Source: G965204755 sp965243415 (GTDB taxonomy: Bacteria; Acidobacteriota; Vicinamibacteria; Marinacidobacterales; Marinacidobacteraceae). From it: DNA of 64,000 bases. The notes below the pieces were generated by a model. It worked only from the letters and a program-made list of their open reading frames with translations. It did not search any database and was not told the DNA's origin. The stretch covers positions 2,728,001-2,792,000 of the forward strand of contig OZ251549.1 of assembly GCA_965243415.1 (NCBI GenBank), read 5' to 3'. This document shows, in pieces, positions 16,298 to 24,123 of this stretch (the stretch's first letter is position 1; each line of letters begins with the position of its first letter). The translations under genes were made by a program, and so were the position numbers.

Positions 16298-17596
16298 ATG
16301 AGCGAGTCCGCGCCCACCTCCCCACACACCCGACGGTGGCTCCGCATCCTCGCCTGGAACCTCGGGTTACTCGTTCTGGCAGGTATCGTCGGCGAAGTCG
16401 GGCTCCGCCTGACGATGCCCTTCAATCGCGCTCATCCGGTACGGTTCGAACCCGGAGTGGGGTGGCGTCTCGAACCGGGGCAGACCGTCCGGTGGACGAA
16501 TTGGCGGGACTTCTGGACCGTCTCCCGGACGAACTCCCAGGGTTTCCTCGACCGGGAACCGGTCCCGCCGGCGCGCGCCCGCAGGACCTGCCATGTCACG
16601 GTGATCGGAGACTCCTTCGTCGAGGCGCGTGAAGTCCCCATCGCCGACAAGTTCCACATCGTCCTGGAGGCCCTCGCGGCGGTGGAACTGCCGCGACTGC
16701 AGGTAACGACCTCGGCCTTCGGCTGGGGCGGCACCGGACAGATCCAGCAATTGGTGCTCTACGACCGATACGCCAGCAGCCGGTCCCCGAAATTGATCGT
16801 GCTCGTCTTTTTCCTCAACGACTTCCGGAACAACTCCACCCGTTTCTGGGGCCCGGGCGGCGGTCTCGACCGGGAGAAGTGGCCGTGGCCCATCCTGACG
16901 CGAGACGAGGGCGGAACGCTGCGAATCCGTCCCCCGCGTTGGCCCTCCCTCGAGGGCCGGACGGACGGGTATGGCGAGATGCCGTTCTCGTGGGCCAGAG
17001 CCCTCCGGGGCGTTGCCTGGCGCGCGGAACGGGCGGCGCGGCCATCGTATCTGTTCGGTCGGCTGCGCGGTGAATGGCATCGGTTTCGGGCTTGGAGGAA
17101 TCGGCGGCGCGTCGCTGCGGATCTCCGAAACGCCGGCAGCGAAGTCGATCCGCGAGCGTTCTCGACCATCTTCCCCGACATTGCCGGAGTTCTCCGGAAT
17201 CGAAGCGAGTTCGCGGGAACGGACCTTCGCGCGCTGCTCGGGGACACGGTGGAGGAGACCGGGTTCGCCCTCGACCGGTTCGTCGAGCGCGCCGACCGGG
17301 ACGGCGCCGATCTCGTCCTCATGGTCCCTTCGTGGAAGGGGGTCGCGGGCCGGGAACAAGTCCTCGAAGTGGTTCACTCGCTGGCGACCGCGCGCGGGAT
17401 TCCCGTCATCGATCAGTCCGAATACATCCTCGGGCAGGGGCTGGACCCCGAGATGGGGCACTTCCGCTTCGACAATCACTGGAACGGAACGGGCCATCGT
17501 TGGGCCGCGGAGGCGTTGCTCGAACACCTGCGGTCCCGGCCGCCGGCGTCGTGCGGCGGCCGCGAGGGACGCGAAACCGCGGACACCCTTTCCTGA
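16298..17596 (+). CDS. SGNH/GDSL-like hydrolase, single N-terminal membrane anchor
   Basis: A 432-residue protein with one transmembrane helix (residues ~17-36, ILAWNLGLLVLAGIVGEVGL), probably anchored with its body outside the cytoplasm. An SGNH-type Ser block VIGDSFVEAREV (Ser106) and a C-terminal Asp/His block FDNHWNGTGH (Asp392, His394) match esterases and acetyl-transfer/acetyl-esterase proteins of the AlgX/DHHW type. VFFLNDFRN near residue 170 fits the Asn block. Likely role is O-acyl ester chemistry on a glycan or lipid; substrate unknown. It starts two bases after propeller 6, so it belongs to the same transcription unit, and has somewhat lower GC at third positions than its neighbours. 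It converges on the arylsulfotransferase-like gene at 17802. Confidence 0.78.
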   Translation: MSESAPTSPHTRRWLRILAWNLGLLVLAGIVGEVGLRLTMPFNRAHPVRFEPGVGWRLEPGQTVRWTNWRDFWTVSRTNSQGFLDREPVPPARARRTCHVTVIGDSFVEAREVPIADKFHIVLEALAAVELPRLQVTTSAFGWGGTGQIQQLVLYDRYASSRSPKLIVLVFFLNDFRNNSTRFWGPGGGLDREKWPWPILTRDEGGTLRIRPPRWPSLEGRTDGYGEMPFSWARALRGVAWRAERAARPSYLFGRLRGEWHRFRAWRNRRRVAADLRNAGSEVDPRAFSTIFPDIAGVLRNRSEFAGTDLRALLGDTVEETGFALDRFVERADRDGADLVLMVPSWKGVAGREQVLEVVHSLATARGIPVIDQSEYILGQGLDPEMGHFRFDNHWNGTGHRWAAEALLEHLRSRPPASCGGREGRETADTLS

Positions 17597-17801
17597 CCGA
17601 GGGATTCCGACCTCCCCCCGCCTCCGGCCGGCTCGCGCGGGCAGCGCGTTCCTGCGCCTCGGCCGGGCTGTCGTCGCCCCGGCGGGGGGAGCGGCCGGGG
17701 AGTTGGAAGGCTCGGCCTGCAGGGGGTGGGTTCTCCGGGCGGCGCTCCCCGACGATCCGGTGGAGTTCGGGCTCGGGGAGTGTCGCGTTCCCGGTTCGGC
17801 C

Positions 17802-19649
17802 TTACGGCAGGTTCAGGGGGATCGTGAGGCCGGGCTCCCGGTAGGCGCGGTAGATGGTGGCCCGTTGTTCCTCGCCCCGGACCCACATCGCAAACACTTC
17901 CCGCCCGGTCGGATCCACCTCGACCACCGAGGTCCGCCGCTGACGGGCGTCCGTCTCGAACATCTTCCGGACCCGGTCGACGATCCGGTCGACGGTCCGG
18001 TCGAGGGGCGGGCCCGGGAAGTTCGCGCCCTGGGCGATCAGCCAGTTGCCGCCGGTCAGCGTCTGCACCGAGCCGGCGATGTTGACCGGGAACGGGACCT
18101 CGTGGTGGCGGAGGAAGATCGCTTCGCTGCCACTCAGGCGGTACTCCACCACTCGGCTCGGGTGGTTCTCGCGCGGCTGCCGCCAGCCTTCGTTTCGGTC
18201 TTCGAGGCAGTGGATGCCGTTGTCGAAGAGCGCGATGCGGTTGTCGCCGGTCTGGATCGGGGTGTGCTGGCCGCAGAAGCCGGCCGGAACCGGGTCGCCG
18301 ACGAATCGGTAGTGGACGCGGCCATCCGGGATCGCCGGGGCGCTGCCGCCGAGTTGCCAGCGCACCTTCCCGGAGGGCCGTTCGATCTCGAGGACCTGGG
18401 AGCAGCCGCGGAACGAGGCCAGCAGGTGCCCCTCGGCGGTGAGCCAGAGCGAGTTGAGCCACGCGTAATGATCCGGGAACCGGGCCACCCGGCAGTCCGC
18501 CATCTTTAGCGGGGGGCCGGTCCCGTCCGCGCGGGCCTCCCCGGAGTTCCACTGGAACACCACCTCCCCCTCCGGGGTAACCTCCTGGATCACGGAGTCG
18601 TGGGTCGCCTCCGTGGTCGAGTAGGGGTATTCCCCATCCGGGTCGGGGACGGCGCTGAAGTCCCGTTCTGCGGGGATGTAGGCGATGAACAGGTAGTTGC
18701 CCTCGGCGGTGATGAGGAAGTCGTGACGGTCGGTGTTGCAGAGCCCGACGGCGCGAACCCGGTCCACCTCCTCGAGGCGCTCGTCGAGCAGCACCATTTC
18801 GGCATCCGTGTCACTGCAGGACGACTCCTCGGGCCCGACCGAGGCGTACGAAAAGAGGCGGTGCGGCGCGTGCCAGCGGAGGTTCAAGGCCCGCCGTTTC
18901 GCGGCCCGCCGGTGGAAGCGGGGTACGCCGTGGTCGTCGAGGATGGCGATGTAACTGACGCGCTCGCCCGCTGCCGAGTCGTACCAGGGATCCACCAGCA
19001 GCAGCCCTTCCGCCGGCCCCGGCGTCCGGGTGACGACGGTCACCCGGGGGAAGTCGAGGGGGACGCAGTGGATCGCGTAGGTGGTGGATTCCGCGCCGCG
19101 CCGGACCGCGACGGCGAGGTCCTGGTCGTGCCGGAGGGAGACCTCGGTTCCTCCGTCGGGGAGGGGGGTGTCGTTCAGCGTGAGCGTCGCCGGTTCGGTG
19201 TCGTTCCCGGGGTCGGCGGCGATGGCGGCGACGGAGAGGGTTTCCTGCTCGGCGCAGCGGACCGCGTAGTGGCGGATTTCGGGAGCGAACGGGGGAACGA
19301 GCGGTTTCGGGCCGTCGGGGCCGGCGACTTCGAGCGAGTCGAGAACGGCTTCCACTCCCTCCTCGACTTCCTCCTGGAGGGCGGCGTCAGAGAATGTGGG
19401 GGCCGGAGCGCCCGGACCGCATCCCGGAGCGAGGGCGAGGACGAAGGCGGGAGCAGGGAGCCGGAGGACGCCAGGCCGAAGCGACAACCGCCGCGAGGCG
19501 GTGCGCGGAGGTCGGCGGCGGCGCGAAAACTGCCGGGCTTTGCCCGGTTCGGGTCGGTCGGCGCGCGATGCGGCCGAGGCGGCTTCTCCCGGTGGACCGC
19601 CCGGTGTGTCGGTGTGGGTATACCAAGGTGAGCCGGGGCGGGAATTCAT
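17802..19649 (-). CDS. Arylsulfotransferase-like lipoprotein (copy 1)
   Basis: A 615-residue protein with a basic leader and lipobox-like LAPGC (Cys77), so probably an outer-membrane or periplasmic lipoprotein. Residues ~105-200 form a cadherin-like beta-sandwich (IRHYAVRCAE...TTYAIHCVPL). The rest matches the ASST-type six-bladed propeller: HD (His309), YAWLNSL (393-401), SFRGCSQV (Arg413) and GQHTP (His462). In bacterial arylsulfate sulfotransferases the corresponding residues are three His and one Arg; here the His of the 'HxNS' block appears to be Trp397, so activity may be altered. It may move sulfuryl groups between phenols, but this is inferred. Paralogue of 19695-21401, 45 bases upstream. 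Confidence 0.78.
   Translation of the reverse strand: MNSRPGSPWYTHTDTPGGPPGEAASAASRADRPEPGKARQFSRRRRPPRTASRRLSLRPGVLRLPAPAFVLALAPGCGPGAPAPTFSDAALQEEVEEGVEAVLDSLEVAGPDGPKPLVPPFAPEIRHYAVRCAEQETLSVAAIAADPGNDTEPATLTLNDTPLPDGGTEVSLRHDQDLAVAVRRGAESTTYAIHCVPLDFPRVTVVTRTPGPAEGLLLVDPWYDSAAGERVSYIAILDDHGVPRFHRRAAKRRALNLRWHAPHRLFSYASVGPEESSCSDTDAEMVLLDERLEEVDRVRAVGLCNTDRHDFLITAEGNYLFIAYIPAERDFSAVPDPDGEYPYSTTEATHDSVIQEVTPEGEVVFQWNSGEARADGTGPPLKMADCRVARFPDHYAWLNSLWLTAEGHLLASFRGCSQVLEIERPSGKVRWQLGGSAPAIPDGRVHYRFVGDPVPAGFCGQHTPIQTGDNRIALFDNGIHCLEDRNEGWRQPRENHPSRVVEYRLSGSEAIFLRHHEVPFPVNIAGSVQTLTGGNWLIAQGANFPGPPLDRTVDRIVDRVRKMFETDARQRRTSVVEVDPTGREVFAMWVRGEEQRATIYRAYREPGLTIPLNLP
17973..18008. repeat. Three 12-bp units inside arylsulfotransferase-like copy 1
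   Basis: CCGGTCGACGAT-type units begin at 17973, 17985 and 17997. They encode Asp-Arg-(Thr/Ile)-Val repeats near residues 550-560. The paralogue at 19695 has no such segment at this position, so the repeat is a recent in-frame insertion. Confidence 0.8.
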
Positions 19650-19694
19650 GACGATCCGAGGACTCGGCGTTCCGGAAATCAGTGTACCGAAAGG

Positions 19695-21401
19695 TTACGG
19701 GAGGTTCAGGGGAATGGTGAGGCCGGGTTCCCGGTAGGCGCGGTAGATCCCGGCGACCGCGTCGCCCCGGACCCGCATCTTGAAGACTTCCCGCCCGGAG
19801 GGGTCCACCTCGACCGGGGAGACCCGTGGCGGGCCCCAGCCCCAGGTGATGAGCCAGTTACCGTTGTCCAGCGCCTGCACCGAGCCGGCGACATGGTTGG
19901 AGAAGAGGCTCTCGTAGTGGCGGAGGAAGATCGCTTCCTCGCCGCTCAGGCGGTACTCCACCACCCGGCTGGGGTGGTTCTCGTGCGGCCGGGGCCGATC
20001 TTCGTCGCCGAGGCAGTGGACACCGTTGTCGAAGACCGCGATCCGGAGGTCGCCGTCCGCGCTCCGCCCGGTCTCGATCGGGGTGTGCTGGCCGCAGAAG
20101 CCGACCGGATAGGGGTCGCCGACGATCCGGTGGTGGACGCGGCCGTCGGGGATCGCCGGGGCGCTGCCGCCGATCTGGCGGAGGACCCGCCCGGAGGGCC
20201 GCTCGATCTCGAGCACCTGCGCGCAGCCCCGGAACGAGGCCAGGAGGTTCCCCTCCGAGGTGAACGAGAGAGAATTGAGCCAGGCGTAGTGGTCCGGGAA
20301 CGTCTGGACCCGGCAGTCCTCGAACCGGATCGGGGGACCGTCACCGTCGCGACCCTCCCCCGAGTTCCACTCGAACACCACTTCCCCTTCGGGGGTGACC
20401 TCCTGGATCACGGAGTCGTGGGTGGGCTCCGCCCGGCCGTACGGGAAATCGCCGTTGCGGTCGGGGACCGCGCGGAAGTCCCGTTCCGCCGGGGAATACA
20501 CGATGAAGAGGTAGTGGCCCTCGTCGGTGATCCGGAAATCGTGGCTGTCGGGGGCGGAATAGCCGACCGGATACGGTCGGGCCACGAGTTCGAATCGTTC
20601 GTCGAGCACATCGACATAGCCGCCATGGCCGCCGACGCCGTGACGGTGGTACGAGTACCGGCGCGCCGCCGCGTGCCAGCGGAAGTTCCGGACGTCCCCC
20701 CCGACCCGCCGGTGGAACCGGGGCACACCGTGATCGTCGAGGACAGTGAGGTAGTTGACGGACTTCCCTTCCTCGCCGTGGTACCCGAGATTCAGCAGCA
20801 GCAGACCGTCCGCGGGGCCCGGCCCCACGGTGACGACTTCCACTTCGGGCAGGTCGAGGGGGACGCAGTGGACGGCGTAGGTCGTGGACGCCGCGCCGCG
20901 CCGGATTTCGACGGCGAGGTCCTGGTCGTCCCGGAGGGAGACCTCGGCTCTCCCGTCGGGGAGCGGTGCGCCGTTCAGGGCGAGGGTCGCCGGTTCGATG
21001 TCGTTCGCGGGGGCGGCGGCAGCGGTGACGGAGAGGGTTTCCCGCTCGGCGCAGCGGACGGCGTAGTGGCGGATTTCGGGAGCGAACGCGGGAACGAGGG
21101 GTTTCGAGCTGTCGGGGCCGGCGATTTCAAGGTTCTCGAGAATCGGGGGGGGGGGGGGGGGGGGGGGGGCAGGAGAGTCCGTGCCGCATCCGGGAGCGAA
21201 GGCGGCGGCGAGGAACGGGAGGGCTCCCGACCGGAGCGATGCCCGCCACCGGATTCCCCGCGATGCCGCGCGTCCAGGGCGGGGGCTCCGCCTCGTCACC
21301 GATCGGCGTCGTTCGGCGCGCGAGGCGGCCGAGCCGACTTCTCCCGGTGGAGCGTCCGGCGTGTCCGTGTGTGCAGGGGTTCCGGGGAGCGAGTTTTCCA
21401 T
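19695..21401 (-). CDS. Arylsulfotransferase-like lipoprotein (copy 2), with poly-C tract
   Basis: A 568-residue paralogue of the 17802-19649 product, sharing the leader (THTDTP..PPGE, SAASRA), the lipobox-like FAPGC (Cys72), the cadherin-like domain, and the ASST-type propeller blocks including the same YAWLNSL (Trp instead of His), SFRGCAQV and GQHTP. Directly after the lipidated Cys, residues 79-86 are eight prolines encoded by an uninterrupted run of C. One base gained or lost there would frameshift the protein before all functional domains, so expression may be phase-variable. The conserved leader of both copies supports the ATG at 21401. The same 3' region (REPGLTIPLNLP) ends both copies. 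Role inferred only: sulfuryl transfer or a binding protein. Confidence 0.78.
   Translation of the reverse strand: MENSLPGTPAHTDTPDAPPGEVGSAASRAERRRSVTRRSPRPGRAASRGIRWRASLRSGALPFLAAAFAPGCGTDSPAPPPPPPPPILENLEIAGPDSSKPLVPAFAPEIRHYAVRCAERETLSVTAAAAPANDIEPATLALNGAPLPDGRAEVSLRDDQDLAVEIRRGAASTTYAVHCVPLDLPEVEVVTVGPGPADGLLLLNLGYHGEEGKSVNYLTVLDDHGVPRFHRRVGGDVRNFRWHAAARRYSYHRHGVGGHGGYVDVLDERFELVARPYPVGYSAPDSHDFRITDEGHYLFIVYSPAERDFRAVPDRNGDFPYGRAEPTHDSVIQEVTPEGEVVFEWNSGEGRDGDGPPIRFEDCRVQTFPDHYAWLNSLSFTSEGNLLASFRGCAQVLEIERPSGRVLRQIGGSAPAIPDGRVHHRIVGDPYPVGFCGQHTPIETGRSADGDLRIAVFDNGVHCLGDEDRPRPHENHPSRVVEYRLSGEEAIFLRHYESLFSNHVAGSVQALDNGNWLITWGWGPPRVSPVEVDPSGREVFKMRVRGDAVAGIYRAYREPGLTIPLNLP
21145..21169. repeat. 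25-base homopolymer (G on + strand, C on coding strand)
   Basis: Twenty-five consecutive G residues, interrupted by nothing. The tract lies within the coding sequence of arylsulfotransferase-like copy 2 and encodes Pro79-Pro86. Tracts of this length mutate often by slipped-strand pairing, and lengths of 24 or 26 would put the downstream domains out of frame. Exact length may also be uncertain in the assembly. Confidence 0.95.
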
Positions 21402-21535
21402 GACGATTTCCTCGACGATCTCGATGACGAGGCTTCAGGCGTGTCAGATATTCCGTGTGAGAGGGCGATTGTACGAGCGGCGGCGGATCCGCACCGTGAT
21501 CCAGGAATCGATGTATCGGGCGGCCGGGGTGATCC
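21402..21535. other. Upstream region of arylsulfotransferase-like copy 2
   Basis: The segment is less GC-rich than the surroundings. On the minus strand a TACAAT hexamer (about 21468-21473) could be a -10 element, but no good -35 lies 16-18 bases further upstream. I see no small gene here. Confidence 0.25.
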
Positions 21536-21704
21536 ACTCCGACCTCCGACCCGGAACGCCGAGCGCCAGTCCGCGAGGGTTGCGGCGGTGACGCCCGACT
21601 CCCGGGAGAGAAGATCCAGGTCTTCTCCGTTCAGAAGGCGGAGGACTGCTTCCATCTTCACGCTTCGAGGAGAACCGGCCTCGATCCTGTTTGCCCGCGC
21701 TCAT
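21536..21704 (-). pseudogene. Remnant of an IS3-type transposase OrfA, frameshifted
   Basis: Read from the ATG at 21704, behind a good ribosome site (GGAAGGAG), the frame gives MSAGKQDRGRFSSKR; after a one-base shift near 21658 it continues KMEAVLRLLNGEDLDLLSRE and GVTAATLADWRSAFRVGG. Together these form the N-terminal helix-turn-helix of IS3/IS911-like OrfA proteins ('KxEAVLRLLRGEDLExVSRELGVTAAxLxxWRxxFLxxG'). Similarity ends at about 21536 and no OrfB or far end is visible, so this is a decayed fragment. It shows the region between the arylsulfotransferase-like genes and propeller 7 has taken up mobile DNA. Confidence 0.7.
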
Positions 21705-21920
21705 CGCACGCTCCTTCCGGGGCCCTCCGGGCCCCAGCTGATCGTCCACCCGAACTGGGGGGCGGACCGGCCGTTCGCTGCCGGTCCTCCCCGAGCCGGA
21801 GCCGGCGTCCGCCGGAGGACCGCTCTGCCGGCCGGCAGGGCGTGGGCCGGGCTTCTAGAATGGCGCCCGGCGGTGTCGGCGCCGCTCCCCCTTCTCCACA
21901 CCCTCGACGGAGGTCCCGCC

Positions 21921-23315
21921 ATGCGTTCCCGACTCCACCGGTCGTTCTCCCCGCTGCTCTTCCTCGCCGCCGGATTCCTGATCCCGGTCGCGGCGGCGGC
22001 CGGCGCCGGAGCGGGCGGCGAGGACTGGCCGCACTGGCGGGGGCCCTCCCGGGACGGGGTGAGCGGGGAGACCGGCCTTCCGGTGCGCTGGGGCACCGAG
22101 GAAGGCGTCCTCTGGAAGACCGAGATGCCCGCCTGGAGCGGCGCCACCCCGATCGTCTCCGGGGACACGGTCTTCCTGAATGTCTCGATCCCCGCCGAGG
22201 GGACGGCGGTTCCGGCGAACCCGTCGGAGGGACGCCGCCGGCGCCGGGGGGCGGCCCCCACCGGGCGGGGGAATGTCGCCTACAGCGGCCGGCTGGAGTT
22301 GTGGGCGCTCGACCGGGCCGACGGCGCGGTGCGCTGGAAGCGGCCGCTGGGTGACCGGGACCGCCGGGGGCGGAAGCAGAACATGTCCTCGCCGTCGCCG
22401 GTCACCGACGGGGAACGGGTGTTCGCGCTCACCGGCACCGGGATCCTCAAGGCGTTCGACTTCGCCGGCGCCGAGATCTGGGACCGCGACCTCCAGGCCG
22501 ACTACGGCGACTTCGGGCTGAACTGGGGTTACGCCAGCAGCCCGCTCCTGTTCGGGGAGGCGCTCTTCGTCCAGGTGCTCCACGGGATGAAGACCGACGA
22601 CCCCTCCTACCTGCTGCGGATCTCGCCGGACACCGGGGAGACCGTCTGGCGGGTGGAACGCCCCACCGAGGCCATCCGCGAATCCCCGGACTCCTACACC
22701 ACGCCGTTCGTCCACCGGGTCGAGGGCCGGGACGAGTTGGTGGTGACCGGCGGCGATGTGGTGACCGGGCACGACCTCGACACCGGGCGCGAACGGTGGC
22801 GGTCCCGGGGGCTGAACCCGGAGAACAACGCTTCGTACCGGATCGTCTCCTCGCCGGTGGTGAAGGACGGGATCATCTATGCCCCGACCCGGGTCAAGCC
22901 GCTGCTGGCGCTGCGCGCCGGCGGGGAAGGGGACATCACCGAGTCCCACCGGATCTGGTCGTTCGACCGGGGTCCCGATGTGCCGAGTCCGGTGACCGAC
23001 GGGAAGCGGTTCTATGTGGTCACCGACAACGGGGTCCTCTACGCGCTCGACGCCCGGACCGGGGAGGTGGTGTCCGGCCCGCACCGACTGCCTTCGGGCA
23101 CCTACAGCGCCTCGCCGGTGCTCGCCGAGGGGCGGATCTACATCGTCAACGAGGACGGGATGGCGTCCGTGGTCCGGGTGGACGGCGGGGACATCGAGGT
23201 GCTCGCCGAGAACGACATGGACTCCTACACGCTCAGTTCCATGGCCTTCTCACGCGGGCAGATATTCCTCCGCACCGCCGAAGCCCTCTACTGCATCGGC
23301 GGCGCCGCCTCCTGA
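21921..23315 (+). CDS. PQQ-like beta-propeller protein (propeller 7)
   Basis: A 464-residue exported propeller with signal peptide (FSPLLFLAAGFLIPVAAAAG) and the full family opening DWPHWRGPSRDGVSGETGLPVRW. Blades include ELWALDRADGAVRW, LDTGRERWRSRGLNPENNA and ALDARTGEVVSGP, ending with ALYCIGG. The SPSPVTDGERVFALTGTG and WNWGYASSPLL-like segments match a common subfamily annotated as outer membrane protein assembly factor BamB-like. A GGAGGT ribosome site (21909-21914) six bases before the ATG fixes the start; a TAGAAT hexamer at 21856-21861 may be a -10 element. It stands alone, followed 85 bases later by the toxin-antitoxin pair. Confidence 0.88.
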   Translation: MRSRLHRSFSPLLFLAAGFLIPVAAAAGAGAGGEDWPHWRGPSRDGVSGETGLPVRWGTEEGVLWKTEMPAWSGATPIVSGDTVFLNVSIPAEGTAVPANPSEGRRRRRGAAPTGRGNVAYSGRLELWALDRADGAVRWKRPLGDRDRRGRKQNMSSPSPVTDGERVFALTGTGILKAFDFAGAEIWDRDLQADYGDFGLNWGYASSPLLFGEALFVQVLHGMKTDDPSYLLRISPDTGETVWRVERPTEAIRESPDSYTTPFVHRVEGRDELVVTGGDVVTGHDLDTGRERWRSRGLNPENNASYRIVSSPVVKDGIIYAPTRVKPLLALRAGGEGDITESHRIWSFDRGPDVPSPVTDGKRFYVVTDNGVLYALDARTGEVVSGPHRLPSGTYSASPVLAEGRIYIVNEDGMASVVRVDGGDIEVLAENDMDSYTLSSMAFSRGQIFLRTAEALYCIGGAAS

Positions 23316-23400
23316 GGGCGCCGCCGTCCGACGCCATCCGGCCGCGGCGGCCGCCCCGATTCGGGCCCCCGAGTCCGGGACCGTGAAACTGTTTTCGGTC

Positions 23401-23652
23401 ATGAGAAACATCACGGTAGCGGTTCCCGACTCCGTCTATCGCCTGGCCCGCCGGTACGCGGCGGAACGGGACTCCTCCGTCAGCGCCTTGGTGCGCGACT
23501 TCCTGATCGGCCTCGGTCGTCGCCGCGGCGATTTCGAGCGGGGTCTTCGGATGCAGCAGGAGATCTTCGCCGCGATCGATGCCGGCGAACCCGGCTCGGG
23601 TGATTTCCGGGCGGGCGACCGGCTGAGCCGGGACGAGGTTCATCGTCGTTGA
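23401..23652 (+). CDS. Ribbon-helix-helix antitoxin
   Basis: An 83-residue protein with ITVAVPDSVYRLARRYAAERDSSVSALVRDFL, a ribbon-helix-helix DNA-binding pattern (one strand then two helices), as in CopG/VapB-type antitoxins. It would neutralise the PIN toxin encoded next and repress their shared promoter. The toxin gene begins inside its stop codon (TTGA overlap). The C-terminal third is acidic and probably the toxin-binding part. The ATG at 23401 is preceded by no strong ribosome site. Confidence 0.8.
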   Translation: MRNITVAVPDSVYRLARRYAAERDSSVSALVRDFLIGLGRRRGDFERGLRMQQEIFAAIDAGEPGSGDFRAGDRLSRDEVHRR

Positions 23653-24068
23653 GGTCTTTCCTGGACACGAATGTCCTGCTCTACTCGGTCAGCGCCGCCG
23701 ACGACGAGACGGTGAAGCGGGCGACCGCGCGCCGATTGCTCGAAGGCGACGATCTCTGCCTTTCGACACAGGTCCTGCAGGAGTTCCATGTCCAGGTGAC
23801 GCGTCCGTCCGGTCGCGCCCCGTGGCCCCACTCGAGGGCGACCGAGATGATCGAATCGTTCCTGTATCGATACCCGGCGCAGGAGACGACGGTCACCTTG
23901 GTCCGGCGGGCGCTCGTGACGCGGGATCGGTTTCGGATCCACTACCGGGACGCCGCCATCATCGAGGCGGCCAGGCTCATGGACTGCAGCCGGGTGTTCT
24001 CGGAGGATCTGTCGCACCGACAGGATTACGGCGGGGTGGAAGTGGTGAACCCGTTCCTCGACGCGTAG
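23649..24068 (+). CDS. PIN-domain toxin (VapC-like ribonuclease)
   Basis: A 139-residue PIN-domain protein with the expected acidic residues: Asp6 (FLDTN), Glu45 (LQEF), Asp101 (YRDAAIIEAA) and Asp120 (SEDLSH). Such toxins are Mg-dependent ribonucleases that cut tRNA or rRNA when their antitoxin is lost. The gene starts with TTG within the antitoxin stop codon, a four-base overlap implying translational coupling. Neighbours are unrelated, so this pair may have arrived with other accessory DNA or may stabilise it. Confidence 0.85.
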   Translation: MRSFLDTNVLLYSVSAADDETVKRATARRLLEGDDLCLSTQVLQEFHVQVTRPSGRAPWPHSRATEMIESFLYRYPAQETTVTLVRRALVTRDRFRIHYRDAAIIEAARLMDCSRVFSEDLSHRQDYGGVEVVNPFLDA

Positions 24069-24123
24069 TCTCGTGGGGGTGGAGGCAGCGGGGCGTCGAG
24101 GCCGGGAGGCCCCGGATCGTTCC

